From: Neobacillus mesonae
GTDB taxonomy: Bacteria; Bacillota; Bacilli; Bacillales; Cytobacillaceae
Length of the DNA: 64,000 nt
Reading direction: 5' to 3'
NCBI RefSeq assembly: GCF_001636315.1
Contig: NZ_KV440949.1
Coordinates: 5,350,084-5,414,083, forward strand
The translations under genes and the position numbers were made by a program. Below, one piece after another: positions 1 through 7,280 of this stretch. Numbering within the stretch: position 1 is the first letter of the stretch; each line of letters starts with the position of its first letter. The notes beneath the pieces are model-generated. The model worked only from the letters and a program-made list of their open reading frames with translations. It was not told the origin of the DNA and searched no databases.

Positions 1-1
1 T

Positions 2-1498
2 GCGGGGAGAGAAATTAAGCCAAGGGACAACGGCTTTTCTGAAGGTGACCAGCGGGCGAATTCAGAGTGGTTCCCTCATATCAACAAAATGCCGCTTCGT
101 GCGCGAAAAGGCCGCAATGTAACACAAATGCATTATGCCAAAAAAGGTTTCATCACACCCGAAATGGAGTATATCGCTATCCGTGAAAACCTTGATCCAG
201 AATTTGTTCGCAGCGAGGTTGCCCTTGGAAGAGCGATTATCCCGGCTAACATCAATCATCCTGAAAGCGAACCGATGATTATCGGACGAAACTTTCATGT
301 GAAAATAAATGCGAATATCGGAAACTCGGCGGTAACTTCGTCTATTGAGCAGGAAGTTGAAAAAATGACGTGGGCGACACGCTGGGGTGCGGATACCATC
401 ATGGACTTATCCACCGGAAAAAATATTCATACAACAAGGGAATGGATTATTCGGAACTCCCCTGTTCCTGTTGGCACCGTACCAATTTATCAGGCGCTGG
501 AAAAAGTCAATGGCATTGCTGAAAACTTAACATGGGAAGTATACCGTGACACGTTGATTGAACAGGCAGAGCAAGGTGTTGATTATTTTACCATCCATGC
601 CGGCGTCCTGCTAAGGTATATTCCGTTAACTATTCATCGGACAACTGGGATTGTTTCCCGCGGCGGCTCAATTATGGCCCAGTGGTGTTTAGCCCATCAT
701 CAAGAAAGCTTCCTTTACACGCATTTTGAAGAAATTTGTGAGATTCTAAAACAATATGATATTTCGGTCTCCCTTGGCGATGGCTTACGCCCGGGCAGCA
801 TTGCTGATGCCAATGATGAAGCACAGTTTGCCGAGCTAGAAACATTAGGAGAATTAACAGAAATCGCTTGGAAGCATGATGTTCAAGTAATGATTGAGGG
901 TCCTGGACATGTGCCAATGCATCTGATTAAGGAAAATGTCGACAAGCAAATGGAGATTTGTAAGGAAGCTCCTTTTTATACATTAGGGCCGTTAACGACC
1001 GACATTGCTCCGGGCTATGATCATATTACTTCGGCAATTGGCGCGGCGATGATTGGCTGGTTTGGCACGGCAATGCTTTGCTATGTTACACCGAAAGAAC
1101 ATCTCGGCCTGCCAAACAAAGACGATGTCCGGGAAGGTGTTATCACATATAAAATTGCCGCCCATGCAGCAGATTTAGCGAAAGGTCATCCTGGTGCACA
1201 AATTAGGGACAACGCTTTATCAAAGGCACGCTTTGAATTCCGCTGGGAGGATCAATTTAATTTGTCATTGGATCCGGAGCGAGCTCGGGACTATCATGAT
1301 GAAACCTTACCGGCAGAAGGCGCAAAAACTGCCCACTTCTGTTCAATGTGCGGACCTAAATTTTGTTCGATGAGAATTTCTCATGATATCCGCGGGATGG
1401 CCCGAGAAGATGGATCGAGTGAGGAATGGTCGATTAAAGAAGGCATGAAGAAAAAAGCGGAGGAATTCGTTCATGATGGATCTCGAATTTATCGCTGA
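2..1498 (+). CDS. thiC: phosphomethylpyrimidine synthase ThiC (5'-truncated by window edge)
   Basis: Radical-SAM enzyme that rearranges aminoimidazole ribotide into HMP-P for thiamine synthesis in the cytoplasm. The frame is open from base 2, so about 498 residues are visible and roughly the first 90-100 of the usual 590 lie outside the window; the first ATG at 89 is internal. The C-terminal cluster motif CSMCGPKFC (CX2CX4C, about 1341-1367) is the [4Fe-4S]/SAM site typical of ThiC, and the catalytic-core stretches GDGLRPGSIADAND and EGPGHVPMH are present. The 5' leader, where a TPP riboswitch would be expected in Bacillaceae, is not in the window. A small ORF overlaps its last codons. Identification is very secure. 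Confidence 0.97.
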   Translation, partial: AGREIKPRDNGFSEGDQRANSEWFPHINKMPLRARKGRNVTQMHYAKKGFITPEMEYIAIRENLDPEFVRSEVALGRAIIPANINHPESEPMIIGRNFHVKINANIGNSAVTSSIEQEVEKMTWATRWGADTIMDLSTGKNIHTTREWIIRNSPVPVGTVPIYQALEKVNGIAENLTWEVYRDTLIEQAEQGVDYFTIHAGVLLRYIPLTIHRTTGIVSRGGSIMAQWCLAHHQESFLYTHFEEICEILKQYDISVSLGDGLRPGSIADANDEAQFAELETLGELTEIAWKHDVQVMIEGPGHVPMHLIKENVDKQMEICKEAPFYTLGPLTTDIAPGYDHITSAIGAAMIGWFGTAMLCYVTPKEHLGLPNKDDVREGVITYKIAAHAADLAKGHPGAQIRDNALSKARFEFRWEDQFNLSLDPERARDYHDETLPAEGAKTAHFCSMCGPKFCSMRISHDIRGMAREDGSSEEWSIKEGMKKKAEEFVHDGSRIYR

Positions 1499-1676
1499 TG
1501 AAAATGGCCAAGATATTAGACTATTAACATCTGAAATAGTTCTGCTCCAAGAAAAGATTCAACAATTGAAAGGACGAATTGAAACGATTCAGCAGAATTG
1601 CAGGCACATTTTTTTGGAGACCCCAGTCATGAGAACATGCCAAAAATGCGGTTTCTCCGAAAGTACGTATTATTAA
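1473..1676 (+). CDS. small coiled-coil/zinc-ribbon-like protein overlapping thiC
   Basis: A 67-residue protein of unknown function. It begins inside the last 26 bases of thiC, in another frame, after a good GGAGG ribosome-binding site 8-9 bases before the ATG, which suggests translational coupling. Residues 15-40 are a helical, Gln/Glu/Lys-rich stretch likely to form a coiled coil. The C-terminus has a C-x-H pair (NCRH) followed by CQKCGF, a possible single zinc site. It is followed directly by a strong terminator, so it would close the thiC transcript. The start signal and terminator support a real gene; function is not assigned. Confidence 0.65.
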   Translation: MMDLEFIADENGQDIRLLTSEIVLLQEKIQQLKGRIETIQQNCRHIFLETPVMRTCQKCGFSESTYY

Positions 1677-1685
1677 TTTGAAAGT

Positions 1686-1709
1686 AAATCCCCAAGATTT
1701 TGGGGATTT
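1686..1709. terminator. bidirectional hairpin terminator
   Basis: Perfect 10-bp stem AAATCCCCAA / TTGGGGATTT with a 4-base loop, followed by a T-rich run on the plus strand. It lies between the convergent small ORF after thiC and the PfkB kinase, whose stop codon overlaps its right edge, so it can serve both. Confidence 0.85.
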
Positions 1710-2676
1710 ATTCTTTTTCTAGTAGTTGCTTTAATCTGTCTATATCCATTTTTGATGTTAAAGATCCGATTTGCGTTGTTGCTGCAGCCCCTATTTGGTT
1801 CGCGAATTCGAGGTATTCTTTTAATCGTGATGGTTTAGCAGGTTTTCCAAATTCATGAAAACAATATAGAACAGCAGCCATAAAAGCATCCCCCGCTCCT
1901 GTCGTATCGACAGCATTTACCTGGGGAGCTGGAACAAACACTTTATTCCCATTCATGACGGCGCATCCACCCTCACTTCCCAATGTGACAAACAGATAGG
2001 GAATGTTTTGTTTAGCTATTGTTTCTAGCCCTGCCTCAAGTGAATCAGTTTCTGTTAAAAATAACAGCTCATCTTCAGCTAGTTTGACAATATCCGCCTT
2101 TTTTATGAACGAAAGAACGGTTTGACGACAATGGTTCTCGCTTTTCCATCGCTTTAGACGAATATTGGCATCAAAAGCTATGATATGGTCAGCAGCCCTC
2201 GCATAGTTTAATGCTAGCTCGGTCGTCTTGTTTTCTTTTTCATGAAAAAGAGTTCCCGAAGCAAAATAAAAAATCTTGGCCTGCTGGAATATCGTCTGGC
2301 TTAATTCCTCTGCCGTTAATACTTCATCAGGTGTGGGATTTACATAAGAATGAAAATAGCGATCCCCTTCTTCATTCAAATGAACATAGACACAGCATAT
2401 TTTTTTCGTTGCATTTTGAACAGCGTATTCAAGACTAACCTTTTCTAGCATTAATTCCTGTTCCACAAATCTGCTGATGTCATCCTTACCTAACTTACAT
2501 AAATAATGGACAGGGATTCCAAGTCTTCTCGCCCCCACAGCAAGATTAACGGTAGCTCCGCCTAAGTACTGCTGGTATTTTGTATTTGATCGATCAACTG
2601 AAATAAAATCGACAAATGCTTCTCCTAATGATATGATTCCTTGTTGTTCCAAGATGTTCCTCCCGAAAGTAAGCAT
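1708..2676 (-). CDS. PfkB-family carbohydrate kinase (fructokinase-like)
   Basis: Cytoplasmic ribokinase-fold sugar kinase that phosphorylates a hexose or related sugar with ATP. At 322 residues it has the family's usual size. PfkB signature 1 is visible near residues 38-55 (YLGGATVNLAVGARRLG) and signature 2 with the catalytic Asp near residue 255 (DTTGAGDAF, anion hole GAGD). It is a single gene convergent with thiC and divergent from the FAD oxidoreductase; no sugar transporter is adjacent, so the substrate cannot be read from context. Fructokinase is the closest feel, but 2-keto-3-deoxygluconate or another sugar is possible. Confidence 0.85.
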   Translation of the reverse strand: MLTFGRNILEQQGIISLGEAFVDFISVDRSNTKYQQYLGGATVNLAVGARRLGIPVHYLCKLGKDDISRFVEQELMLEKVSLEYAVQNATKKICCVYVHLNEEGDRYFHSYVNPTPDEVLTAEELSQTIFQQAKIFYFASGTLFHEKENKTTELALNYARAADHIIAFDANIRLKRWKSENHCRQTVLSFIKKADIVKLAEDELLFLTETDSLEAGLETIAKQNIPYLFVTLGSEGGCAVMNGNKVFVPAPQVNAVDTTGAGDAFMAAVLYCFHEFGKPAKPSRLKEYLEFANQIGAAATTQIGSLTSKMDIDRLKQLLEKE

Positions 2677-2768
2677 GTTATTTGCTTCCTTAATTGATAA
2701 ATCTTCATAAGATAACCACTAAATTGTATAATAAATATTATTTTCATACTAGTAATGGAGGGAAATCC

Positions 2769-4124
2769 TTGCACAAATATCAAAAAGCCATTATCATCGG
2801 CGGCGGAATCGCTGGTAAACTAGCAGCTCGGGTGCTTTCTGATTCTTTTCAGGAAGTGATTATTTTAGAACGTGACTCCAAAACAGAGGAACCAGTTCCT
2901 AGAAAAGGTGCGCTGCAGGGGAAACATTTACATGCCCTTCTCCTTGCGGGTCAAAATGGTCTAGAAGAACTTTTCCCTGGCATTACAGAGAAATTTCTTT
3001 CCAGTGGAGCAGTTAAAATTAATTCTACACATGAACTTGCCTGGTACCATCATGGGGTATGGAAAATTCGATTCGATGGCGACTATAGAACCATTTTGCA
3101 AACCCGCCCTCATTTAGAATGGCACATCGAACAATATATTAATAGAATACCAAATATAACGATTAAATATGAGAAGCTAGTTCAAAACTATCATTTTAAT
3201 GAGGAACAAAATCGTGTTCTTGGTGTTGTGTTCCAAGATAGCAGAGGCTCTCTGCAAAAATTAAAAGCAGATCTGGTTGTGGATGCCAGTGGTACAAGCA
3301 GTTTTTCATACGGATGGTTTAACAAGAGACAGGTACATATTCCAGAAGAAAAAGTGAAAATTGGTTTAAGCTATTTCACTAAAACATATCAAATAAATGA
3401 AAACAAGAACAGAGATTGGACAATTAAGATACTCTATCCGAACCCGCCACATGAAAAAATAGGAGGCACAATCTCGCGCGTAGAAGGAAATCGTTATATG
3501 GTCACCATTAGCGGCTACCATAACGAGATCAATGAAAAAGAAGTCATAAAAAGTAATCAAGGCTTTCTTGACCTAGCTGAAAAATTACCAAAACTAGATA
3601 TCTATAAAGAAATTGAAGGTGCCACACCATTAACTGAAACTTCAATTTATCGAGTCCCGCACATTACGTGGAGACGATTGGATAAAGTGAAGCATCTACC
3701 GGAAGGACTTTTGTTGATTGGGGACACCATTTGCAGGATTGATCCTGTTTTTGGCCAAGGGATGAGTATTGCAGTGTTAGAAGCGCTTGCACTCCAAAAA
3801 CTATTTCAGAAACCATATAAGTCTATAACTTTTGAATTTCATAAAAAGGCTGCAAAAATAATTGGCCCTATTTGGAATATGGTCATAACAGAAGACTTCC
3901 GTTATTCAGAAACAATTGGTAAAAAGCCTTTAGGGCTGCCCTTTCTACAATGGTATGCAAAACATATTTTTCTCCTATCCGCGGAGAAACAAGAAATCTA
4001 TAACTCTTTCGTCAAAGTTATGAACCTTGTCAGTCCAATGACCACCCTCATGCATCCCAAAATCATTAAGAACGTATTGAAGAAGAATGTGGATGGTTCT
4101 TCTGCTTCATCACGTCAAAAATGA
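2769..4124 (+). CDS. FAD-dependent oxidoreductase / monooxygenase-like protein
   Basis: Putative flavoprotein of the PHBH/geranylgeranyl-reductase-like class. The N-terminus carries a Rossmann dinucleotide motif IIGGGIAGKLAARVL and an acidic end of beta-2 (ILERD); a second FAD motif GDTICRIDPVFGQG is near residue 330. The frame is open from 2694, but a TTG at 2769 has a strong GGAGGG site 6 bases upstream and starts directly at the nucleotide-binding fold, so it is preferred (451 aa). Substrate is unknown. The last codons (encoding roughly DGSSASS) match part of a dispersed palindromic element found elsewhere in the window, suggesting the original C-terminus was replaced or extended by that element. 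Confidence 0.8.
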   Translation: MHKYQKAIIIGGGIAGKLAARVLSDSFQEVIILERDSKTEEPVPRKGALQGKHLHALLLAGQNGLEELFPGITEKFLSSGAVKINSTHELAWYHHGVWKIRFDGDYRTILQTRPHLEWHIEQYINRIPNITIKYEKLVQNYHFNEEQNRVLGVVFQDSRGSLQKLKADLVVDASGTSSFSYGWFNKRQVHIPEEKVKIGLSYFTKTYQINENKNRDWTIKILYPNPPHEKIGGTISRVEGNRYMVTISGYHNEINEKEVIKSNQGFLDLAEKLPKLDIYKEIEGATPLTETSIYRVPHITWRRLDKVKHLPEGLLLIGDTICRIDPVFGQGMSIAVLEALALQKLFQKPYKSITFEFHKKAAKIIGPIWNMVITEDFRYSETIGKKPLGLPFLQWYAKHIFLLSAEKQEIYNSFVKVMNLVSPMTTLMHPKIIKNVLKKNVDGSSASSRQK

Positions 4125-4185
4125 TGGTGAAAAACTAAAGCTTATCGAAAGAATATACCGAGTAGATTTCTGACTATCAAGAAAA

Positions 4186-4227
4186 AAAGCTTGCAGAATT
4201 TGCTGCTAAACAAATCCTACAAGCTTT
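4186..4227. terminator. possible bidirectional terminator between convergent genes
   Basis: Inverted repeat AAAGCTTG / CAAGCTTT with a 26-base loop, preceded by seven A and followed by a loose T-rich stretch, between the convergent oxidoreductase and dimethylformamidase large-subunit genes. The stem is short and the loop long, so this is tentative. Confidence 0.4.
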
Positions 4228-4231
4228 CACT

Positions 4232-6529
4232 TTAACTAAAGGCTTCTACCTTGTTATCCTTATTCGTCATTGGAAGCGGCTCTTCCGATAAGAAACGCTT
4301 TAGGACGTTCTCTGTCAATCGTGAGATGTTGTTATCATAGTTATTATGAGATAAGCTCCCGCAGTAAGCAATAGAGGCTGTTGAGAATACTCCTCCTCCA
4401 TTTGGAGTTGGATAATATACCATATCTGCCCTCACGCGAGGATTCTCCTGCCCGCCTAAGCCAGGAATATTGAAGTATAATTCCTCTGCAACTGGCACAT
4501 AAACGTTCGTATGACCCTCAGATGAAGCGACAATCACAGCATGCGGCGGTGTTCCGAGCTCCTCATCATAAATATCCAGCTCAAGTCCAGCTGCACCTCC
4601 GCCGACTAGACCGAAATCACCAATTTTTTCATCATTTTCAATTCCTTCAAAAATCCAATCAACGCAAGGATCAAAACTGTCTTCAGTTCTGCGGTAATAA
4701 GAAGAAACCTCGAACCCTTCAGCCACATAACCAACACCACAAATTTTTTGAGGGGCACGCCCGCGGTGTTTCCAAATACTTCCTTGCTCGCCGGTTATAC
4801 TTAAGTGAATTTCGCCTGGTTTAGACTTCCAGCCTTGATTACCGTAGTTTTTACGAACTTCCATCAGGCTAGGATTCTTCGGATCAAAAGTCACAACCCA
4901 ATAAAAGCCGTTAGAGCCCATGTACATAAAACGGCCGCCGTTCGCTTGGAAATCTTCAACACCGTCTAACATTGGACCAGAGAAATATTCAGGGTGAGAT
5001 CCAGTGAGAGCCACACGGTACTGACTTAGCAAATCATAGCCTTCAAAGTGTAAATCCTGATCAGTAATTACATCAAATTCAAAGCCTTTTTCTGTTAACC
5101 AGTCAATTAAATGCAAGTCTGCATTGAACTGCCATAGGGAAGGTGAAAGGTTATGACGATACAAAGGTCTCATATTCAAAATTGGACGTAAGCTTGATGA
5201 GAAGCAAACCCCGGTTCCATCATTGTGATGGTCATATGTTGATAATCCATATTCTGCGTGTTCTCCAAGATACATATCTTCCTGCTGAACAACAGGTGCT
5301 CGGCCAAACATCAGCTGGGCAAGTGGGATATCCTGGAAACGATTATTTGCATACGCTAAATAACTGGCAGTTGGAATAATAAGAACTGTTTTAGCAGTTG
5401 GCTGGCCCTTCTTTGGGCGTACGAAGAAGACAATATAATCCTGCTCCTCGCCAGCTTGCACATGTGCCGCATAAACGCCGCTCTTTAAGTTAGAAGGTAC
5501 AGTCCATTCAAAGTCAACATCCCACTTAGCATCTGTCATATCATCGTCATGGAAATGAATCGCTCCATATTGTTCCGGTGCATGCGTAAAGTTTTGCTCT
5601 TCAGATGTCCAGTTATAGCCTGTCATCGCTCTGGCTGGATGGTTAACCGTTTCTCCATGAATTTGATTTGGACTGAGATCATAGACCTTTTCAAGCTCAA
5701 GAATCCCTTTCTTAGTAATTCCTTTTGAAAAATCCCAAGCCGCCACTATACGATTACCCGTAGGATTTTCAATCCATGATCTCATTTCATCTTTTGCTAA
5801 TGGTTCATTCGCCACACGCGGACGGTCAATTTTTCCGTTATAACGGTTAATTACTTTGTGTTGACCGTTTGCATTTGAAAAGATACTTGCAATTAAGAAA
5901 GGAGCATCAACCTTGGCATTTGGCTGAACAGCTGTCAATTTTTCATTGTTAGCATACATATCATCAGTGCCAAACGGTAATGAGAATCTGCCATTTGTTT
6001 TACTAATAATTGGTTCCTGGAAAATGTTCATTTTTCCATTTTTAGCATCGAAGGTTGCTCCAACAAAATACCATGTGCTCGCTGACAGCGGCTTTTCTGT
6101 GCTTAACTTTTCAACCCTGCCCTCACTATCCCCAATCCATAAAGCGAGACATCCATTTTCATCGATGAAAAGTCCGTACCCGGAATTTTGATTAGGAGAC
6201 CATTTTGTCAAAATTCCTTGTACACCAAGCTCTGGAGTAGTTGGGAAAATCATAGCCTGTAGCGAGAAACTGGTAACGCTTTCAAATTTGGACTGATCAT
6301 CAAATTTCACGTAAGAGCCCATATGTATAGCCTGCTTTCGGCCAACATATTCTCTATTTACATCTGCATCAACCTTATGAATTTTTACCCCTGGTCCCTC
6401 TGGATTAGAATCTCCATGGATGAGGTGAACGATATTTGTCTTATAAGATGGGTGGTCACTACTTACCATAAATTTAATTTTTTCACCTGGCTGCACACTT
6501 AATTGACTTGTATAACCGGTAATGGCCAT
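4232..6529 (-). CDS. dmfA2: N,N-dimethylformamidase large (beta) subunit-like protein
   Basis: Large subunit of an iron-dependent amidohydrolase of the dimethylformamidase family (DMF to dimethylamine plus formate). The 765-residue length matches the known large subunit (about 762). An N-terminal segment is followed by a LamG/concanavalin-like domain (about residues 75-245), then the catalytic region. His512 and Glu514 in SHPEY, and Tyr432 in LSTYDHH, correspond in spacing to the Tyr/His/Glu iron ligands known for the Paracoccus enzyme (inference from the motif). No signal peptide. The small-subunit gene lies 28 bp upstream on the same strand, with GGAGT before this ATG. The true substrate may be another N-substituted amide. 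Confidence 0.87.
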   Translation of the reverse strand: MAITGYTSQLSVQPGEKIKFMVSSDHPSYKTNIVHLIHGDSNPEGPGVKIHKVDADVNREYVGRKQAIHMGSYVKFDDQSKFESVTSFSLQAMIFPTTPELGVQGILTKWSPNQNSGYGLFIDENGCLALWIGDSEGRVEKLSTEKPLSASTWYFVGATFDAKNGKMNIFQEPIISKTNGRFSLPFGTDDMYANNEKLTAVQPNAKVDAPFLIASIFSNANGQHKVINRYNGKIDRPRVANEPLAKDEMRSWIENPTGNRIVAAWDFSKGITKKGILELEKVYDLSPNQIHGETVNHPARAMTGYNWTSEEQNFTHAPEQYGAIHFHDDDMTDAKWDVDFEWTVPSNLKSGVYAAHVQAGEEQDYIVFFVRPKKGQPTAKTVLIIPTASYLAYANNRFQDIPLAQLMFGRAPVVQQEDMYLGEHAEYGLSTYDHHNDGTGVCFSSSLRPILNMRPLYRHNLSPSLWQFNADLHLIDWLTEKGFEFDVITDQDLHFEGYDLLSQYRVALTGSHPEYFSGPMLDGVEDFQANGGRFMYMGSNGFYWVVTFDPKNPSLMEVRKNYGNQGWKSKPGEIHLSITGEQGSIWKHRGRAPQKICGVGYVAEGFEVSSYYRRTEDSFDPCVDWIFEGIENDEKIGDFGLVGGGAAGLELDIYDEELGTPPHAVIVASSEGHTNVYVPVAEELYFNIPGLGGQENPRVRADMVYYPTPNGGGVFSTASIAYCGSLSHNNYDNNISRLTENVLKRFLSEEPLPMTNKDNKVEAFS

Positions 6530-6557
6530 ATAACTACACTCCTTAAAATAGTTTTTA

Positions 6558-6911
6558 TTAATCTATTAAACCGTGTTTTCGCAAACGTTTAAGGAATAAA
6601 GCATGTTCCGCTTCTTCCCTGGTACCAAAGCTCTCTTTTTCAAACACGATATATGGAACGCCCCGTTTCCCTGGGTGTTGTCCTAAACACCACTCCTGAT
6701 GAGGCTTTGTACAAATTATGAGGTCTTTTCCTTCAATAACTTCATGGTTTCTTCTTAAGAAATTCAACACCAAATCAAGTTCCATGCTATGTTTACCAAC
6801 AGGATTTAGCCTATGCTCTTCTATAAGATCTTCCGTAATAAGAGGCTTAATGTTGTTCTCAAGGATGTATCGGTCTTTTTCCATATAAACCTTTTTAGCT
6901 TGCTCATTCAT
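6558..6911 (-). CDS. dmfA1: N,N-dimethylformamidase small (alpha) subunit-like protein
   Basis: A 117-residue protein, slightly shorter than the about 132-residue small subunit of characterised dimethylformamidases, encoded just upstream of the large subunit, as in known dmf loci. It is mostly helical and basic, and its function is structural in the alpha-beta pair rather than carrying the iron site (family knowledge). The ATG is preceded by AAGGAGGG. Pairing with the large subunit is what makes the call; alone it would be hard to recognise. A sigma-54 type promoter lies about 105-120 bp upstream. Confidence 0.82.
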   Translation of the reverse strand: MNEQAKKVYMEKDRYILENNIKPLITEDLIEEHRLNPVGKHSMELDLVLNFLRRNHEVIEGKDLIICTKPHQEWCLGQHPGKRGVPYIVFEKESFGTREEAEHALFLKRLRKHGLID

Positions 6912-7016
6912 TTAATAAACCCTCCTTTTAGTTTAAGTCCTTTTATGAAAAGTCGTTTACTTTTTTATTCTCATTCGCTCCCTTCCATTGCCTTTAGTTA
7001 CCTCATCTTTAACTAA

Positions 7017-7032
7017 TGCAACATTCATGCCA
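7017..7032 (-). promoter_or_regulatory. sigma-54 (-24/-12) promoter for the dimethylformamidase operon
   Basis: On the minus strand the bases read TGGCAT-GAATG-TTGCA, matching the sigma-54 consensus TGGCAC-N5-TTGCA in all but one position of the core. It lies between the divergent amidase operon and the sigma-54 activator gene and points into the amidase genes, giving a predicted start near 7004 and a leader of about 93 bases. Confidence 0.82.
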
Positions 7033-7094
7033 GGATTATAGATAAAGAACAAAGGGTTTTGATATATGTGTGAAGAATATACTACAGAGATGTT

Positions 7095-7242
7095 GTTTAC
7101 AGCATTTATGACTATACTTAAAATATTTAATTTAAAAATATCCTGATCCTATATTTAATAACCTGGAGTAAACTTGTTCACTTTTTGTCCAGTATTCTGT
7201 AAACGCATTGTTCAATTGTAAAATTGTGTAGTGAACAAATTC
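7095..7242. promoter_or_regulatory. candidate enhancer (UAS) inverted repeats for the sigma-54 activator
   Basis: Two inverted-repeat pairs lie upstream of the -24/-12 promoter. GTTTACAG (7095-7102) is mirrored by CTGTAAAC (7197-7204). AACTTGTTCACT (about 7171-7182) is mirrored, with one mismatch, by AGTGAACAAATT (about 7230-7241). The distance of 60-220 bp from the promoter is right for enhancer-binding protein sites. Assignment to the adjacent regulator is inference. Confidence 0.45.
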
Positions 7243-7280
7243 AGAACAATTATTTTTCCTTGGGAAGGAGTGTATGTCCA

